Source: Actinomycetospora sp. TBRC 11914
GTDB lineage: Bacteria > Actinomycetota > Actinomycetes > Mycobacteriales > Pseudonocardiaceae
Reading direction: 5' to 3'
Length of the DNA stretch: 46,524 nt
NCBI RefSeq assembly: GCF_012933465.1
Contig: NZ_JABBND010000030.1
Coordinates: 1-46,524, forward strand
Below, in pieces: positions 36,202 to 44,798 of this stretch. The notes beneath the pieces were generated by a model. The model was not told the DNA's origin. It searched no databases and saw only the letters and a program-made list of their open reading frames with translations. The translations under genes were made by a program, and so were the position numbers. Every line of letters starts with the position of its first letter. Within the stretch, counting starts at the first letter, position 1.

Positions 36202-36247
36202 CGAGTGGGCCCACACGGCTCCTGCGGCAGCCCTATGGGCCCACTCG
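36202..36247. repeat. 46-nt palindromic repeat, copy F2
   Basis: CGAGTGGGCCCA and TGGGCCCACTCG form a perfect 12-bp stem with a 22-nt loop. It aligns without gaps with F1, 27 bp away. Confidence 0.8.
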
Positions 36248-36392
36248 ACGCCGCGGGCCGTGATCATCGGACCTGGGTGGCTGCGCCGACCACCACCCGG
36301 GGCCCGGTCACCAGGGTGAGCCCTCGTCACACCACCGGTCCCGGTGACCGGGGCGACGGGCTGCGGAGACGTCGGGGCCGGGGCCGCGTTGA

Positions 36393-36398
36393 TAGCGT
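36393..36398 (+). promoter_or_regulatory. Possible -10 element of icd
   Basis: TAGCGT, the same -10 hexamer as at pcrA and imuA', lies 100 nt before the icd start codon. No PafBC-type box stands at the required distance. Confidence 0.35.
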
Positions 36399-36498
36399 GC
36401 GATCAGTGGGAGCGCGCGGGTACCTGCACCCGGACCCCGGCGACGCCCCCGAGACCGTGCGGCGCCGTCACCCCGGCGCGAGAGGAGAGCCCGCAGAC

Positions 36499-37716
36499 GT
36501 GGCGAAGATCAAGGTGGAGGGCACCGTCGTCGAGCTCGACGGCGACGAGATGACCCGGATCATCTGGCAGTTCATCAAGGACAAGCTGATCCACCCGTAC
36601 CTCGAGATCGACCTCGAGTACTACGACCTCGGGATCGAGCACCGCGACGAGACAGACGACCAGGTCACCGTCGACGCGGCGAACGCGATCAAGAAGCACG
36701 GGGTCGGCGTCAAGTGCGCCACGATCACCCCCGACGAGGCCCGCGTCGAGGAGTTCGGCCTCAAGCGGATGTACCGGTCGCCCAACGGGACGATCCGCAA
36801 CATCCTCGGCGGCACGATCTTCCGTGAGCCGATCGTCTGTTCCAACATCCCGCGCTACGTCCCGCACTGGACCCAGCCGATCGTCGTCGGCCGTCACGCC
36901 CACGGCGACCAGTACCTCGCGCAGGACTTCAAGGTGCCCGGCCCGGGCACCGTCACCATCAGCTACACCCCCGACGGCGAGGGCGAGCCGATGGAGTTCC
37001 AGGTCGCGAAGTTCCCCGAGGAGGGGGGCGTCGCCCTGGGCATGTACAACTTCAAGGACTCGATCCGCGACTTCGCCCGCGCGTCGCTGCGCTACGGGCT
37101 GGACCGCAACTTCCCGGTCTACCTGTCGACGAAGAACACCATCCTCAAGGCGTACGACGGCATGTTCCGCGACACCTTCGAGGAGGTGTTCGAGTCCGAG
37201 TTCAAGGCCGACTTCGAGAAGGCCGGCCTGACCTACGAGCACCGCCTGATCGACGACATGGTCGCCGCGGCCCTCAAGTGGGAGGGCGGCTACGTCTGGG
37301 CCTGCAAGAACTACGACGGCGACGTCGAGTCCGACATCGTCGCGCAGGGCTTCGGTTCGCTCGGTCTGATGACCTCGGTGCTGATGACGCCCGACGGCAC
37401 CGTCGAGGCCGAGGCCGCCCACGGCACGGTGACCCGGCACTTCCGGCAGCACCAGCAGGGCAAGGACACCTCGACCAACCCGATCGCGTCGATCTTCGCG
37501 TGGACCCGCGGGCTCGCCCAGCGCGGCCGGCTCGACGGCAACGACGCGCTGGTCGACTTCGCGCAGAAGCTCGAGGACGTCTGCGTCAACACCGTCGAGA
37601 ACGGCCAGATGACCAAGGACCTCGCGCTGCTGATCTCCAAGGACGCGCCGTACCTGACCACGCAGGAGTTCCTGGACGCGCTCGACCAGGGCCTGCAGAA
37701 GGCGATGGCGGACTGA
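36499..37716 (+). CDS. icd: Isocitrate dehydrogenase, NADP-dependent (dimeric type)
   Basis: It oxidises isocitrate to 2-oxoglutarate and CO2 with NADP+ in the TCA cycle. The 405-residue protein is of the eukaryote-like dimeric type found in Mycobacterium (Icd1): [22 protein letters not shown], the substrate-binding [56 protein letters not shown] with the metal-binding Asp residues, and [14 protein letters not shown], which contacts NADP. The GTG start at 36499 has AGAGGAGAG about 11 nt upstream. A terminator follows. Confidence 0.96.
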   Translation: MAKIKVEGTVVELDGDEMTRIIWQFIKDKLIHPYLEIDLEYYDLGIEHRDETDDQVTVDAANAIKKHGVGVKCATITPDEARVEEFGLKRMYRSPNGTIRNILGGTIFREPIVCSNIPRYVPHWTQPIVVGRHAHGDQYLAQDFKVPGPGTVTISYTPDGEGEPMEFQVAKFPEEGGVALGMYNFKDSIRDFARASLRYGLDRNFPVYLSTKNTILKAYDGMFRDTFEEVFESEFKADFEKAGLTYEHRLIDDMVAAALKWEGGYVWACKNYDGDVESDIVAQGFGSLGLMTSVLMTPDGTVEAEAAHGTVTRHFRQHQQGKDTSTNPIASIFAWTRGLAQRGRLDGNDALVDFAQKLEDVCVNTVENGQMTKDLALLISKDAPYLTTQEFLDALDQGLQKAMAD

Positions 37717-37740
37717 CCAGCGCCGGACAGGACCACCGAG

Positions 37741-37771
37741 GGGCACCTCCGGAGACAATCCGGGGGTGCCC
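37741..37771 (+). terminator. Terminator after icd
   Basis: GGGCACC-T-CCGGA and TCCGG-G-GGTGCCC form a 13-bp stem with a GACAA loop, 25 nt after the icd stop, followed by a short T-containing stretch (TTCGTGTCT). Confidence 0.8.
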
Positions 37772-37843
37772 TTCGTGTCTCGTGGGTACGACACGGCATC
37801 CCTCGAGCGACCGCTCCCGGGGCCCGCTGGGAGGGATGACGAC

Positions 37844-39160
37844 GTGACGCAGCCGAACGCCGCGGGTGGCCGCGGGGCGCCGGGCCGGCGGGAGAGCCGG
37901 GGCCGGTTGATCGGTGACGGGCTCTCCTGGACGGCGCGCTGGAGCCTGCGGCTCATCCTCACCGCGCTCGGGCTCTCGCTCATCGGTGTGGTGATCGGCC
38001 AGCTGTGGTCGATCGTGCTGCCGGTGCTGCTCGGGCTGATCATCGCGACGGTCCTCGAGCCGCCGGCCACCTGGATGCGCCACCACGGCGTGCCGTCGCT
38101 GCTCGCGGCGCTGATCGTCGTGGTGGGGGCCCTCGCCGTCGTCGGCGGCGTGATCGCGGCGATCATGCCGTCGGTCATCGGGCAGGTGCCGCAGCTCGCC
38201 GCGGGCGCCACGGCGGGCCTCGGGGACGTCGAGCGTTGGGTCTCGACGACCTTCGGCCTCGGCCAGAGCCAGATCGGGCAGGTCGTCCAGGGGACGGTCA
38301 ACCAGCTGCAGAGCTCGGCGACCTCGATCGCCGGCACGGTGCTGACCGGGCTGACGACGATCGCGAACGGCGTGATCGACGCCGTGCTCGCGCTCGTCCT
38401 CGCCTTCCTGTTCGTCAAGGACGGCTACCGGTTCCTGCCGTGGATGCGCCGCCAGGTCGGCACCGGGGCCGGGGAGCACCTCGCCGAGGTCGGCGCGCGG
38501 GCCTGGGACCGGCTCGGCGGGTTCATCCGCTCGCAGGCGATCGTCGGGTTCATCGACGCCGCCTGCATCGGGATCGGGCTGGTCGTCATCGGGGTGCCGC
38601 TGGCGCTCCCGCTGGCGGTGCTGACCTTCTTCGGCGCGTTCATCCCGATCGTCGGGGCCCTGACCGCCGGCGCGCTGTCGGTGCTCATCGCCCTGGTGTC
38701 CAAGGGCTTCACCACGGCCCTGATCGTGCTGGTCCTCATCCTCGCCGTGCAGCAGATCGAGGGGAACCTGCTCCAGCCGCTGGTCCAGGGCCGCGGCCTG
38801 GGCCTGCACGCCGCGGTGATCATCCTCGCGGTGACCGGCGGCGGCAGCGTCGCCGGGATCGTCGGGGCGTTCCTGGCCGTCCCCGTCGTCGCGGTCACCG
38901 CCGAGATCGCCCGGTACGTCAACGAACAGATCGACATGCGGGCCCGCTCCGACGAGGAGCATCCGTCCGAGGTCGCGCCGGCGCCCCCGGCGAAACAGCC
39001 CCGGACGCGGTGGTCGATCCTGCGCCGGGTGCGCAACCGCCGGAACGGGTCGTCCCGGGAGATCGGGGACGACGGGGCGTCTCCCGACGGGGCCGGTCCG
39101 CCGGCCGACGGCACCCCGGCCGCCGGCGGACCGCGCGAGGGCGCTGCGACGAACGAGTGA
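37844..39160 (+). CDS. AI-2E family transporter (PerM-like permease)
   Basis: This polytopic membrane protein belongs to the AI-2 exporter/PerM family; the actual substrate is unknown in most members. The 438 residues include two N-terminal helices (LRLILTALGLSLIGVVIG, LWSIVLPVLLGLIIATVLEPPATWMRHHGVP), a central extracellular-type domain, then ALVLAFLFVKDGYRFLPW, RLGGFIRSQAIVGFIDAACIGIGL and FGAFIPIVGALTAGALSVLIAL. The family-typical IEGNLLQPLVQGRGLGLHAAVIIL follows. A charged tail of about 75 residues ends the protein. GTG 37844 has GGAGG 9 nt upstream. Confidence 0.9.
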   Translation: MTQPNAAGGRGAPGRRESRGRLIGDGLSWTARWSLRLILTALGLSLIGVVIGQLWSIVLPVLLGLIIATVLEPPATWMRHHGVPSLLAALIVVVGALAVVGGVIAAIMPSVIGQVPQLAAGATAGLGDVERWVSTTFGLGQSQIGQVVQGTVNQLQSSATSIAGTVLTGLTTIANGVIDAVLALVLAFLFVKDGYRFLPWMRRQVGTGAGEHLAEVGARAWDRLGGFIRSQAIVGFIDAACIGIGLVVIGVPLALPLAVLTFFGAFIPIVGALTAGALSVLIALVSKGFTTALIVLVLILAVQQIEGNLLQPLVQGRGLGLHAAVIILAVTGGGSVAGIVGAFLAVPVVAVTAEIARYVNEQIDMRARSDEEHPSEVAPAPPAKQPRTRWSILRRVRNRRNGSSREIGDDGASPDGAGPPADGTPAAGGPREGAATNE

Positions 39161-39180
39161 ACCTCTGCGCGTGACGGAGG

Positions 39181-39199
39181 TGTTCACCGCAGGGCAACA
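39181..39199. promoter_or_regulatory. Possible operator of the urate operon
   Basis: TGTTCACCGCAGGGCAACA is an interrupted palindrome (TGTT-N2-CC-N3-GG-N2-AACA) 57 nt before the first gene of the operon. No regulator gene lies in the window, so the binding factor is unknown. Confidence 0.35.
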
Positions 39200-39256
39200 T
39201 CACTGGCCTTCACTCCCAGGGGCGTCCAGCGGCCCGCGTCGGGAAAGGGGTGGGAG

Positions 39257-39604
39257 GTGCCCGAGAGCGAGCCCGTCGAGCGGCTCTCGACCCACGTGCT
39301 CGACGTGGCCGCCGGGAAGCCCGCGGCCGGCGTCCCGGTGGTGCTGGTGCGCGACGCGGACCAGGCCGTGCTCGGGCGGGGGACCACCGACGCCGACGGC
39401 CGGGTCGCGCGGCTCAACGACGAGCCCCTCCCGCCCGGGGACGTGACGCTGACCTTCGACGTCGAGGCGTACGTCTCCCGGACGCACGGCACCGTGTTCC
39501 ACCCGCGGATCACGGTGCACGTCCGGCTCGACGGCCATCGCGACCACTACCACCTGCCCGTCCTGGCCGGACCGTTCTCGCACACGACCTACCTGGGGAG
39601 CTGA
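39257..39604 (+). CDS. uraH: 5-Hydroxyisourate hydrolase (transthyretin-like)
   Basis: It hydrolyses 5-hydroxyisourate, the unstable product of urate oxidase, to OHCU. The 115-residue protein has the N-terminal signature RLSTHVLDVAAGKPAAGVPV with the catalytic His, TTDADGRVARL, and the C-terminal HYHLPVLAGPFSHTTYLGS. The family's closing tetrapeptide is normally YRGS; here it is YLGS, so the Arg of the active-site signature is replaced by Leu. GTG 39257 has AAAGGGG about 6 nt upstream. It is the first gene of the purine-degradation operon; urate oxidase follows after 7 bp. Confidence 0.92.
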   Translation: MPESEPVERLSTHVLDVAAGKPAAGVPVVLVRDADQAVLGRGTTDADGRVARLNDEPLPPGDVTLTFDVEAYVSRTHGTVFHPRITVHVRLDGHRDHYHLPVLAGPFSHTTYLGS

Positions 39605-39611
39605 TCGCGCA

Positions 39612-40508
39612 GTGGGCATCGTCCTGGGAACCAACCAGTACGGGAAGGCCGAGGTACGGCTGGTCCACGTGGACCGCTCCACGCCGCGGCACGTGATCAC
39701 CGACGTGAACGTCACGAGCCAGCTGTTCGGGGACTTCTCCGAGACGCACCTGACGGGCTCGAACGCCGCCGTCATCGCCACCGACACGCAGAAGAACACC
39801 GTGTACGCGCTGGCCCGCACCGGGGGCATCACGACGATCGAGGAGTTCGCGCTGCGGATGGCGCGGAACTTCGTCGACAAGTACGACCAGGTGACCGGGG
39901 CGCGGCAGGAGATCGAGCAGTACGGCTGGGGGCGCATCGAGACGTCCGACTCCGGCGCCCACGACCACGCGTTCGTCCGCGCCGGCACCGAGACGCGCAC
40001 CGTCGTCGTCACCAAGCGCGGCCCGGAGGAGACGGTGATCTCGGGCCTGACCGACCTCGTCGTCCTCAAGAGCACCGGCAGCGAGTTCTGGGGCTTCCCG
40101 GAGGTCGAGTACACGTCGCTGGTCGAGACGACCGACCGCATCCTGGCCACCGCGGTCTCGTCGCGCTGGCGCTACACCAGCAGCAACGTCGACTGGGACA
40201 AGTCCTTCACGTCGGTCCGGCAGATCCTGCTCGACCGCTTCGCCGGCACCCACAGCTACTCGCTGCAGCAGACGCTCTACGCGATGGGGCAGGGGGTGCT
40301 CGAGGCCCACCCGGAGATCGCCGAGATCCGGTTCTCGATGCCGAACAAGCACCACTTCCTCGTGGACCTGTCCCCGTGGGGCCTCGAGAACCCGAACGAG
40401 GTCTGGTACGCCGCCGACCGTCCCTACGGGCTCATCGAGGCGGCCGTGACCCGGGACGACCTGCCCGCCGACGAGGCCGCCTGGGCCGGGATCGCCGGGT
40501 TCTGCTGA
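39612..40508 (+). CDS. Urate oxidase (uricase)
   Basis: It oxidises urate to 5-hydroxyisourate with O2 and needs no cofactor. The 298-residue protein is a clear uricase: GTNQYGKAEVRLVHV with the catalytic Lys, VIATDTQKNTVYALA with the catalytic Thr, YTSLVETTDRILATAVSSRW, and the C-terminal signature MPNKHHFLVDLSPWGLENPNEVW with the catalytic His. The segment before TDTQKN reads TGSN, where many uricases have GDN. The GTG start at 39612 lies 7 nt after uraH. It matches PucL-C/Uox in function. Confidence 0.95.
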   Translation: MGIVLGTNQYGKAEVRLVHVDRSTPRHVITDVNVTSQLFGDFSETHLTGSNAAVIATDTQKNTVYALARTGGITTIEEFALRMARNFVDKYDQVTGARQEIEQYGWGRIETSDSGAHDHAFVRAGTETRTVVVTKRGPEETVISGLTDLVVLKSTGSEFWGFPEVEYTSLVETTDRILATAVSSRWRYTSSNVDWDKSFTSVRQILLDRFAGTHSYSLQQTLYAMGQGVLEAHPEIAEIRFSMPNKHHFLVDLSPWGLENPNEVWYAADRPYGLIEAAVTRDDLPADEAAWAGIAGFC

Positions 40509-40531
40509 CCAGGGCCTACGCTCGCCAGGCG

Positions 40532-41896
40532 ATGGAGCCCTCCCCGACCCTCGTCGTCCGCGCCCGCCGCGCGGTGCTGCCCACCGGGACCGCCCCGGCC
40601 GCCGTCGTCGTCGCCGACGGACGGATCACCGACGTCACCGACCACGACGCGCCCGCGCCGCCGGGCGCGGCCGTCGTCGACGTCGCCGCCGACGAGGTGC
40701 TGCTGCCCGGACTCGTCGACAGCCACGTCCACGTCGACGAGCCCGGCCGCACCGAGTGGGAGGGGTTCGCGACGGCGACCGCGGCCGCGGCGGCGGGCGG
40801 GGTCACCACGCTCGTGGACATGCCGCTGAACTCGATCCCACCGACGGTCGACGTCGACGCGCTGCTGGTCAAGCGCGACGTGGCGCGGGACCAGGTCGCG
40901 GTGGACGTCGCCTTCTGGGGCGGGGCGGTGCCGCTGCGCGACGGCGTCCCCGACCCGGACGGCGCGGTGGACCCGGACCGGATGGCCGCGCTCGTCGACG
41001 CCGGGGTGTGCGGGTTCAAGTGCTTCCTCACCGACTCGGGGGTGCCGGAGTTCCCGCCGGTGGGGCACGCCGACCTCGAGCTCGCGGCGCGCACCTGCGC
41101 GGAGCTCGACGTGCCGCTGGTCGTCCACGCCGAGGACGACGGCGTGCTCGGCGAGGCCCCGGCCGCGGGCGAGGACTACCGGTCCTTCCTCGCGTCGCGC
41201 CCGCCCGGCGCGGAGACCACCGCGGTGCTGCGCCTCGCCGCGGTCGCCGCCCGCACCGGCGCCCGCGTGCACGTCCTGCACGTCTCCGCGTTCGAGGCGG
41301 CCGAGGAGATCGGCGCGGCGCGGGCGCAGGGCGTCCCGATCACCGGCGAGACCTGCCCGCACTACCTCGCGCTCGCCTCGGAGACCCTGACGAGCACGGC
41401 GGGCAAGTGCTGCCCGCCGGTCCGCTCGGAGTCCAACCGGGAGCTCCTGTGGGGGGCGCTGGGCGCGGGCCGGCTGCAGGCCGTCGTGTCCGACCACTCG
41501 CCCTGCCCGCCCGAGCTCAAGGACGGCGGGTTCGGGCAGGCCTGGGGCGGGGTGTCGTCGCTGGAGCTGGCGCTGCGGGTCGTGTGGTCCGGCGCGGCGG
41601 CCCGGGGCCACACCCTCGACGACGTCGCCGCGTGGATGTCGGCGGCGCCCGCGGCCCTGGCCGGGCTCGAGGGCGCCAAGGGCGCGATCGCCGCCGGGCG
41701 CGACGCCGACCTCGTCGTGCTCGCCCCCGACGAGGTCGACGAGGTGGACCCGACCGTGCTGCACCACCGCCACCCGGTGACGCCCTACGCCGGGCTCGCC
41801 CTGCGGGGCGCGGTGCGGCGGGTGTGGCTGCGCGGACAGGACCCGGTCGCGGGGGGCGGGCGGCTGCTCACCCCGGAGCGGAAGCGGGCCACGTGA
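40532..41896 (+). CDS. allB: Allantoinase
   Basis: It opens the allantoin ring to give allantoate. This 454-residue cyclic amidohydrolase has the metal-binding pattern LLPGLVDSHVHVDEPGRTEWEGF, the carboxylated-Lys region VCGFKCFLTDSGVPEFPP, PLVVHAEDDG, VHVLHVSAFEAAEEI and VSDHSPCPPELKDGGFGQAWGG. It closes with GAIAAGRDADLVVLAPDE. It belongs to the allantoinase/dihydropyrimidinase family; the operon context settles the choice. ATG 40532 is 23 nt after urate oxidase. It overlaps the next gene by 4 nt (GTGA). Confidence 0.94.
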   Translation: MEPSPTLVVRARRAVLPTGTAPAAVVVADGRITDVTDHDAPAPPGAAVVDVAADEVLLPGLVDSHVHVDEPGRTEWEGFATATAAAAAGGVTTLVDMPLNSIPPTVDVDALLVKRDVARDQVAVDVAFWGGAVPLRDGVPDPDGAVDPDRMAALVDAGVCGFKCFLTDSGVPEFPPVGHADLELAARTCAELDVPLVVHAEDDGVLGEAPAAGEDYRSFLASRPPGAETTAVLRLAAVAARTGARVHVLHVSAFEAAEEIGAARAQGVPITGETCPHYLALASETLTSTAGKCCPPVRSESNRELLWGALGAGRLQAVVSDHSPCPPELKDGGFGQAWGGVSSLELALRVVWSGAAARGHTLDDVAAWMSAAPAALAGLEGAKGAIAAGRDADLVVLAPDEVDEVDPTVLHHRHPVTPYAGLALRGAVRRVWLRGQDPVAGGGRLLTPERKRAT

Positions 41897-43383
41897 GCGC
41901 CTCCGGAGCCGGTGCCTGGGTCGACCTGGCGGTCCGCGCCGTCGGCGGCGGCGTGGTGGCCGCCAGCGACGAGACGTTCGCCGAGAAGGAGAACCTCGTC
42001 GCGACGGCGGCCCCGACCCACGCGGCGCACACGTTCGGGCACAAGGGCCAGATCTACGACGGGTGGGAGACCCGGCGTCGTCGGCAGCTCCCGGGCGGCC
42101 CCGGGCCGGGCGACCCGGCCGGCGACGACTGGGCGGTGATCCGGCTGGGCCTGCCGGGCATCGTGCACCGCGTCGTCGTCGACACCGCGTTCTTCGACGG
42201 CAACCATCCGGTCTCCGCCCAGGTCGACACCCGCTGGATCGAGGGGCACCCCTCGCCCGCCGAGGCCGCCGACGGGCCCTGGGAACCGCTGTGCGGCACG
42301 CCGCTGGAGGGGAACACCGCGCACACCGTCGAGGTGGAGCACCCGCGCGCGGCCACCCACGTCCGGCTGCGGATCCACCCCGACGGCGGGGTCGCGCGGC
42401 TGCGGGTGCTCGGCGAGGTCCTGCCCGACGTGCGGCGCTGGCGCGGCATCGGGGTCGACCTCGCGTCGCTCGCCGCCGGCGGGCGTGTGCTCGACGCGTC
42501 GAACCGGCACTACTCGCCGCCGGAGAACCTGCTGCTCCCCGGGACCGCGGCCCACATGGGCGAGGGCTGGGAGACGCGGCGGCGCCGCGAGGGCGGGTTC
42601 GACTGGGTCGACGTTGCCCTCGGCGTCGCGGGGCGGGTGCACCAGGTCGTCGTCGACACCACGCACTTCGTCGGCAACGCGCCCGGGACGGTACGGCTGG
42701 TGTCGCTCGGCGGGGGCGGGGCCGGGGCCGGGGCCGGGGAGCGGGAGCTGCTGCCCGAGACCCCGGTGCAGCCCGACGCCGAGCACTGGTTCGGCGTCCC
42801 CGACGGCCTCGTCGTCGACCGGGTCCGGGTGGAGGTGCGTCCCGACGGCGGGTTCGCGCGGCTGCGCCTGTTCGGTCGCCCGACGCGGGAGGCCGCGGCG
42901 GCCGCCGGGCTGCGCCGCTTCGACGCGCTGCCCGCCGCGGTGGCCGAGCAGGTGCTGCTGGCGTGCTGCAGCGCGCCGGACTGGGCGGCCGCCGTCGTCG
43001 CGGGGAGGCCCTACGCCGACCTCGACGCGCTGGTCTCGGCCGCGACCGCCGGCGTCCTCGCGCTCGACGAGAAGGGGCTGACGGCGGCGCTGGCCGGCCA
43101 CGCCCGCATCGGGGCGCCCGAGGGCGGTCCGGGCGCGCGGGAGCAGGCGGGCGTCGGGGGGCTGGACGACGCCGGGCGGGCGGCGCTGGCCGAGGGGAAC
43201 CGCGCGTACGAGGAGCGGTTCGGGCACGTGTACCTGGTGCGGGCGGCCGGGCGGTCGGGCGACGAGCTGCTCGCCCTGCTGGCCGACCGGCTGCGCCACG
43301 ACCCGGAGACCGAGGCCGAGGTCGTGCGGGCCCAGCTCGCGGAGATCACGGCGTTGCGGATCGAGGACCTGTGGACGCCGTAG
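41893..43383 (+). CDS. Allantoicase fused to OHCU decarboxylase
   Basis: This 496-residue protein joins two enzymes of the same pathway. Residues 1-340 are allantoicase, which splits allantoate into ureidoglycolate and urea. It has two related halves, each with a GWETRRRR motif, a D-T-x-F/H-F-x-G-N segment (VDTAFFDGNHP and VDTTHFVGNAP) and FAEKENLV / YSPPENLLLPG. Residues about 343-496 are OHCU decarboxylase, which gives (S)-allantoin: RRFDALPAAVAEQVLLACC, GHARIGAP with the catalytic His, EQAGV, and AYEERFGHVYLVRAAG. The order is odd because the C-terminal domain acts before the N-terminal one. The GTG start overlaps allB. Confidence 0.93.
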   Translation: MSASGAGAWVDLAVRAVGGGVVAASDETFAEKENLVATAAPTHAAHTFGHKGQIYDGWETRRRRQLPGGPGPGDPAGDDWAVIRLGLPGIVHRVVVDTAFFDGNHPVSAQVDTRWIEGHPSPAEAADGPWEPLCGTPLEGNTAHTVEVEHPRAATHVRLRIHPDGGVARLRVLGEVLPDVRRWRGIGVDLASLAAGGRVLDASNRHYSPPENLLLPGTAAHMGEGWETRRRREGGFDWVDVALGVAGRVHQVVVDTTHFVGNAPGTVRLVSLGGGGAGAGAGERELLPETPVQPDAEHWFGVPDGLVVDRVRVEVRPDGGFARLRLFGRPTREAAAAAGLRRFDALPAAVAEQVLLACCSAPDWAAAVVAGRPYADLDALVSAATAGVLALDEKGLTAALAGHARIGAPEGGPGAREQAGVGGLDDAGRAALAEGNRAYEERFGHVYLVRAAGRSGDELLALLADRLRHDPETEAEVVRAQLAEITALRIEDLWTP

Positions 43384-44798
43384 ACCGAGATGCCAGCGAA
43401 GCGTCGTTGCTTGCATCCAGTGACAGGAAAGCCCCGTCGTCGGCCGACCTGCTGGTCCGCGGCGCCACCCTCGTGGTCACCTGCGACGACGCCGGCACCG
43501 AGCTCGCGGGCGGCTGGGTGGCGGTCCGGAACGGGGTGATCGCCGCGGTCGGCACCGGACCCGAGCCCGAGGCCGCCGAGGTGCTCGACGCGACCGGCTG
43601 CCTCGTCACCCCCGGGCTGGTCAACACCCACCACCACCTCTACCAGAACCTCACCCGCGGGCTGTTCCCCGACGGCACGCTCTTCGAGTGGCTGACCGGC
43701 CTCTACCCGGTCTGGGAAGGGCTCGACGAGGAGGGCGCGTACCTCTCGGCGTGGGCCGGTCTCGCGGAGCTCGCGCTGTCGGGGTGCACCACCTCGACCG
43801 ACCACCTCTACGTCGCCCCCACCGGCGCCGGGGACCTGTGGGCGGCCGAGATCCGGGCGGCCGGGGAGGTCGGGATGCGCTTCCACCCGACCCGCGGCTC
43901 GATGACGCGCTCGGTGAAGGACGGCGGGCTCCCGCCGGACTCCGTGGTCCAGGACGACGACGAGGTGCTGGCCGACTCGCAGCGGCTGGTGGAGGCCTTC
44001 CACGATCCGTCGCCGCACGCGATGGTCCGCGTCGCACTCGCGCCGTGCTCGCCGTTCAGCGTCTCCCCGGAGCTCATGCGGGCCACCGCCGAGCTGGCCG
44101 AGCGCCTCGACGTGCGGCTGCACACCCACCTCGCCGAGGACGCCGACGAGGACACCTACTGCCTGGAGACGTTCGGTCGCCGGCCGGTCGACCAGTTCGC
44201 CGAGGTCGGGTGGCTCACCGACCGGGCCTGGGTGGCGCACTGCATCTTCCCCGACGACGCCGAGATCGCCCGGCTCGGCGCGGCCGGCGTCGGGGTGGCG
44301 CACTGCCCGTCGTCGAACTCGGTCCTGGGCAACACCCGCATCTGCCCGGTCACCGACCTGCGGGCCGCGGGGGTCCCGGTGGGGCTCGGCTGCGACGGGT
44401 CGTCGTCCAACGACATGGCCTCGCTGTGGGTGGAGTCGCGCCACGCGATGCTGCTCGGGCGGGTGCGCGGCGGGCCGACGGCGGTCGCGGCCCGCGACGT
44501 CCTCACGATGGCCACCCGCGACGGCGCCCGCTGCCTCGGCCGCGACGGCGAGATCGGGCAGCTGACCCCGGGCGCGGCGGCCGACCTCGCGGTGTGGCCG
44601 CAGACCGGGCCGGCCTTCGCCGGGGCGCTCGCCGACCCCGTCGCGGCCTGGTTGCGCTGCGGGCCGACGCTCGCGCGGCACACCGTGGTGGCGGGCCGGC
44701 CGGTGGTGCGCGACGGCGTGGTCACCGCGCCGGGTCTCGACGACGTCCTGGTCCGGCACCGGGGGGTCGCGACGCGGGTGCAGGGGCTCGCTCGGTGA
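43371..44798 (+). CDS. 8-Oxoguanine/guanine deaminase-like amidohydrolase
   Basis: This is an amidohydrolase of the AtzA/TrzN/8-oxoguanine deaminase group; in this operon it probably deaminates 8-oxoguanine to urate. The 475-residue protein has LVTPGLVNTHHHLYQNLTRG (metal His pair), LHTHLAEDADEDTYC, WVAHCIFPDD, VAHCPSSNSVLG and GLGCDGSSSNDMASLW. The GTG start at 43371 (GAGGA 4 nt upstream) overlaps the previous gene by 13 nt. The first 20 or so residues (DASEASLLASSDRKAPSS) do not belong to the conserved fold: they are the translation of a repeat element also found after purH. Confidence 0.88.
   Translation: MDAVDRDASEASLLASSDRKAPSSADLLVRGATLVVTCDDAGTELAGGWVAVRNGVIAAVGTGPEPEAAEVLDATGCLVTPGLVNTHHHLYQNLTRGLFPDGTLFEWLTGLYPVWEGLDEEGAYLSAWAGLAELALSGCTTSTDHLYVAPTGAGDLWAAEIRAAGEVGMRFHPTRGSMTRSVKDGGLPPDSVVQDDDEVLADSQRLVEAFHDPSPHAMVRVALAPCSPFSVSPELMRATAELAERLDVRLHTHLAEDADEDTYCLETFGRRPVDQFAEVGWLTDRAWVAHCIFPDDAEIARLGAAGVGVAHCPSSNSVLGNTRICPVTDLRAAGVPVGLGCDGSSSNDMASLWVESRHAMLLGRVRGGPTAVAARDVLTMATRDGARCLGRDGEIGQLTPGAAADLAVWPQTGPAFAGALADPVAAWLRCGPTLARHTVVAGRPVVRDGVVTAPGLDDVLVRHRGVATRVQGLAR
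43389..43440. repeat. Repeat with CAGGAAAGCC core, copy G2, inside the deaminase gene
   Basis: It holds GCATCCAGTGACAGGAAAGC, which differs from copy G1 at one base in 20, plus an imperfect inverted repeat (GATGCCAGCGAAGC against GTTGCTTGCATC). It is translated into the N-terminal tail of the amidohydrolase. Confidence 0.7.

Larger units (their letters stand above)
36031..36498. other. 468-bp divergent intergenic region between the ABC1 kinase and icd
   Basis: No gene is supported. It holds two 46-nt palindromic repeats (36129-36174, 36202-36247), a candidate icd -10 (TAGCGT, 36393-36398), and the leader of icd, about 95 nt long, with AGAGGAGAG before its start codon. Confidence 0.5.

Noticed and set aside
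36031..36330. N-terminal extension of the ABC1 kinase from a start at 36330
   Set aside because: The extra 100 residues are translated from the palindromic repeats F1 and F2. GTG 36030 has an AGGAGG ribosome site and gives the normal family length.
37741..37771. Sixth copy of the 57-bp element after icd (GGGGCACC...GGTGCCC)
   Set aside because: The hairpin is only 31 nt, has different inner sequence and a T-containing tail; it is better explained as the icd terminator.
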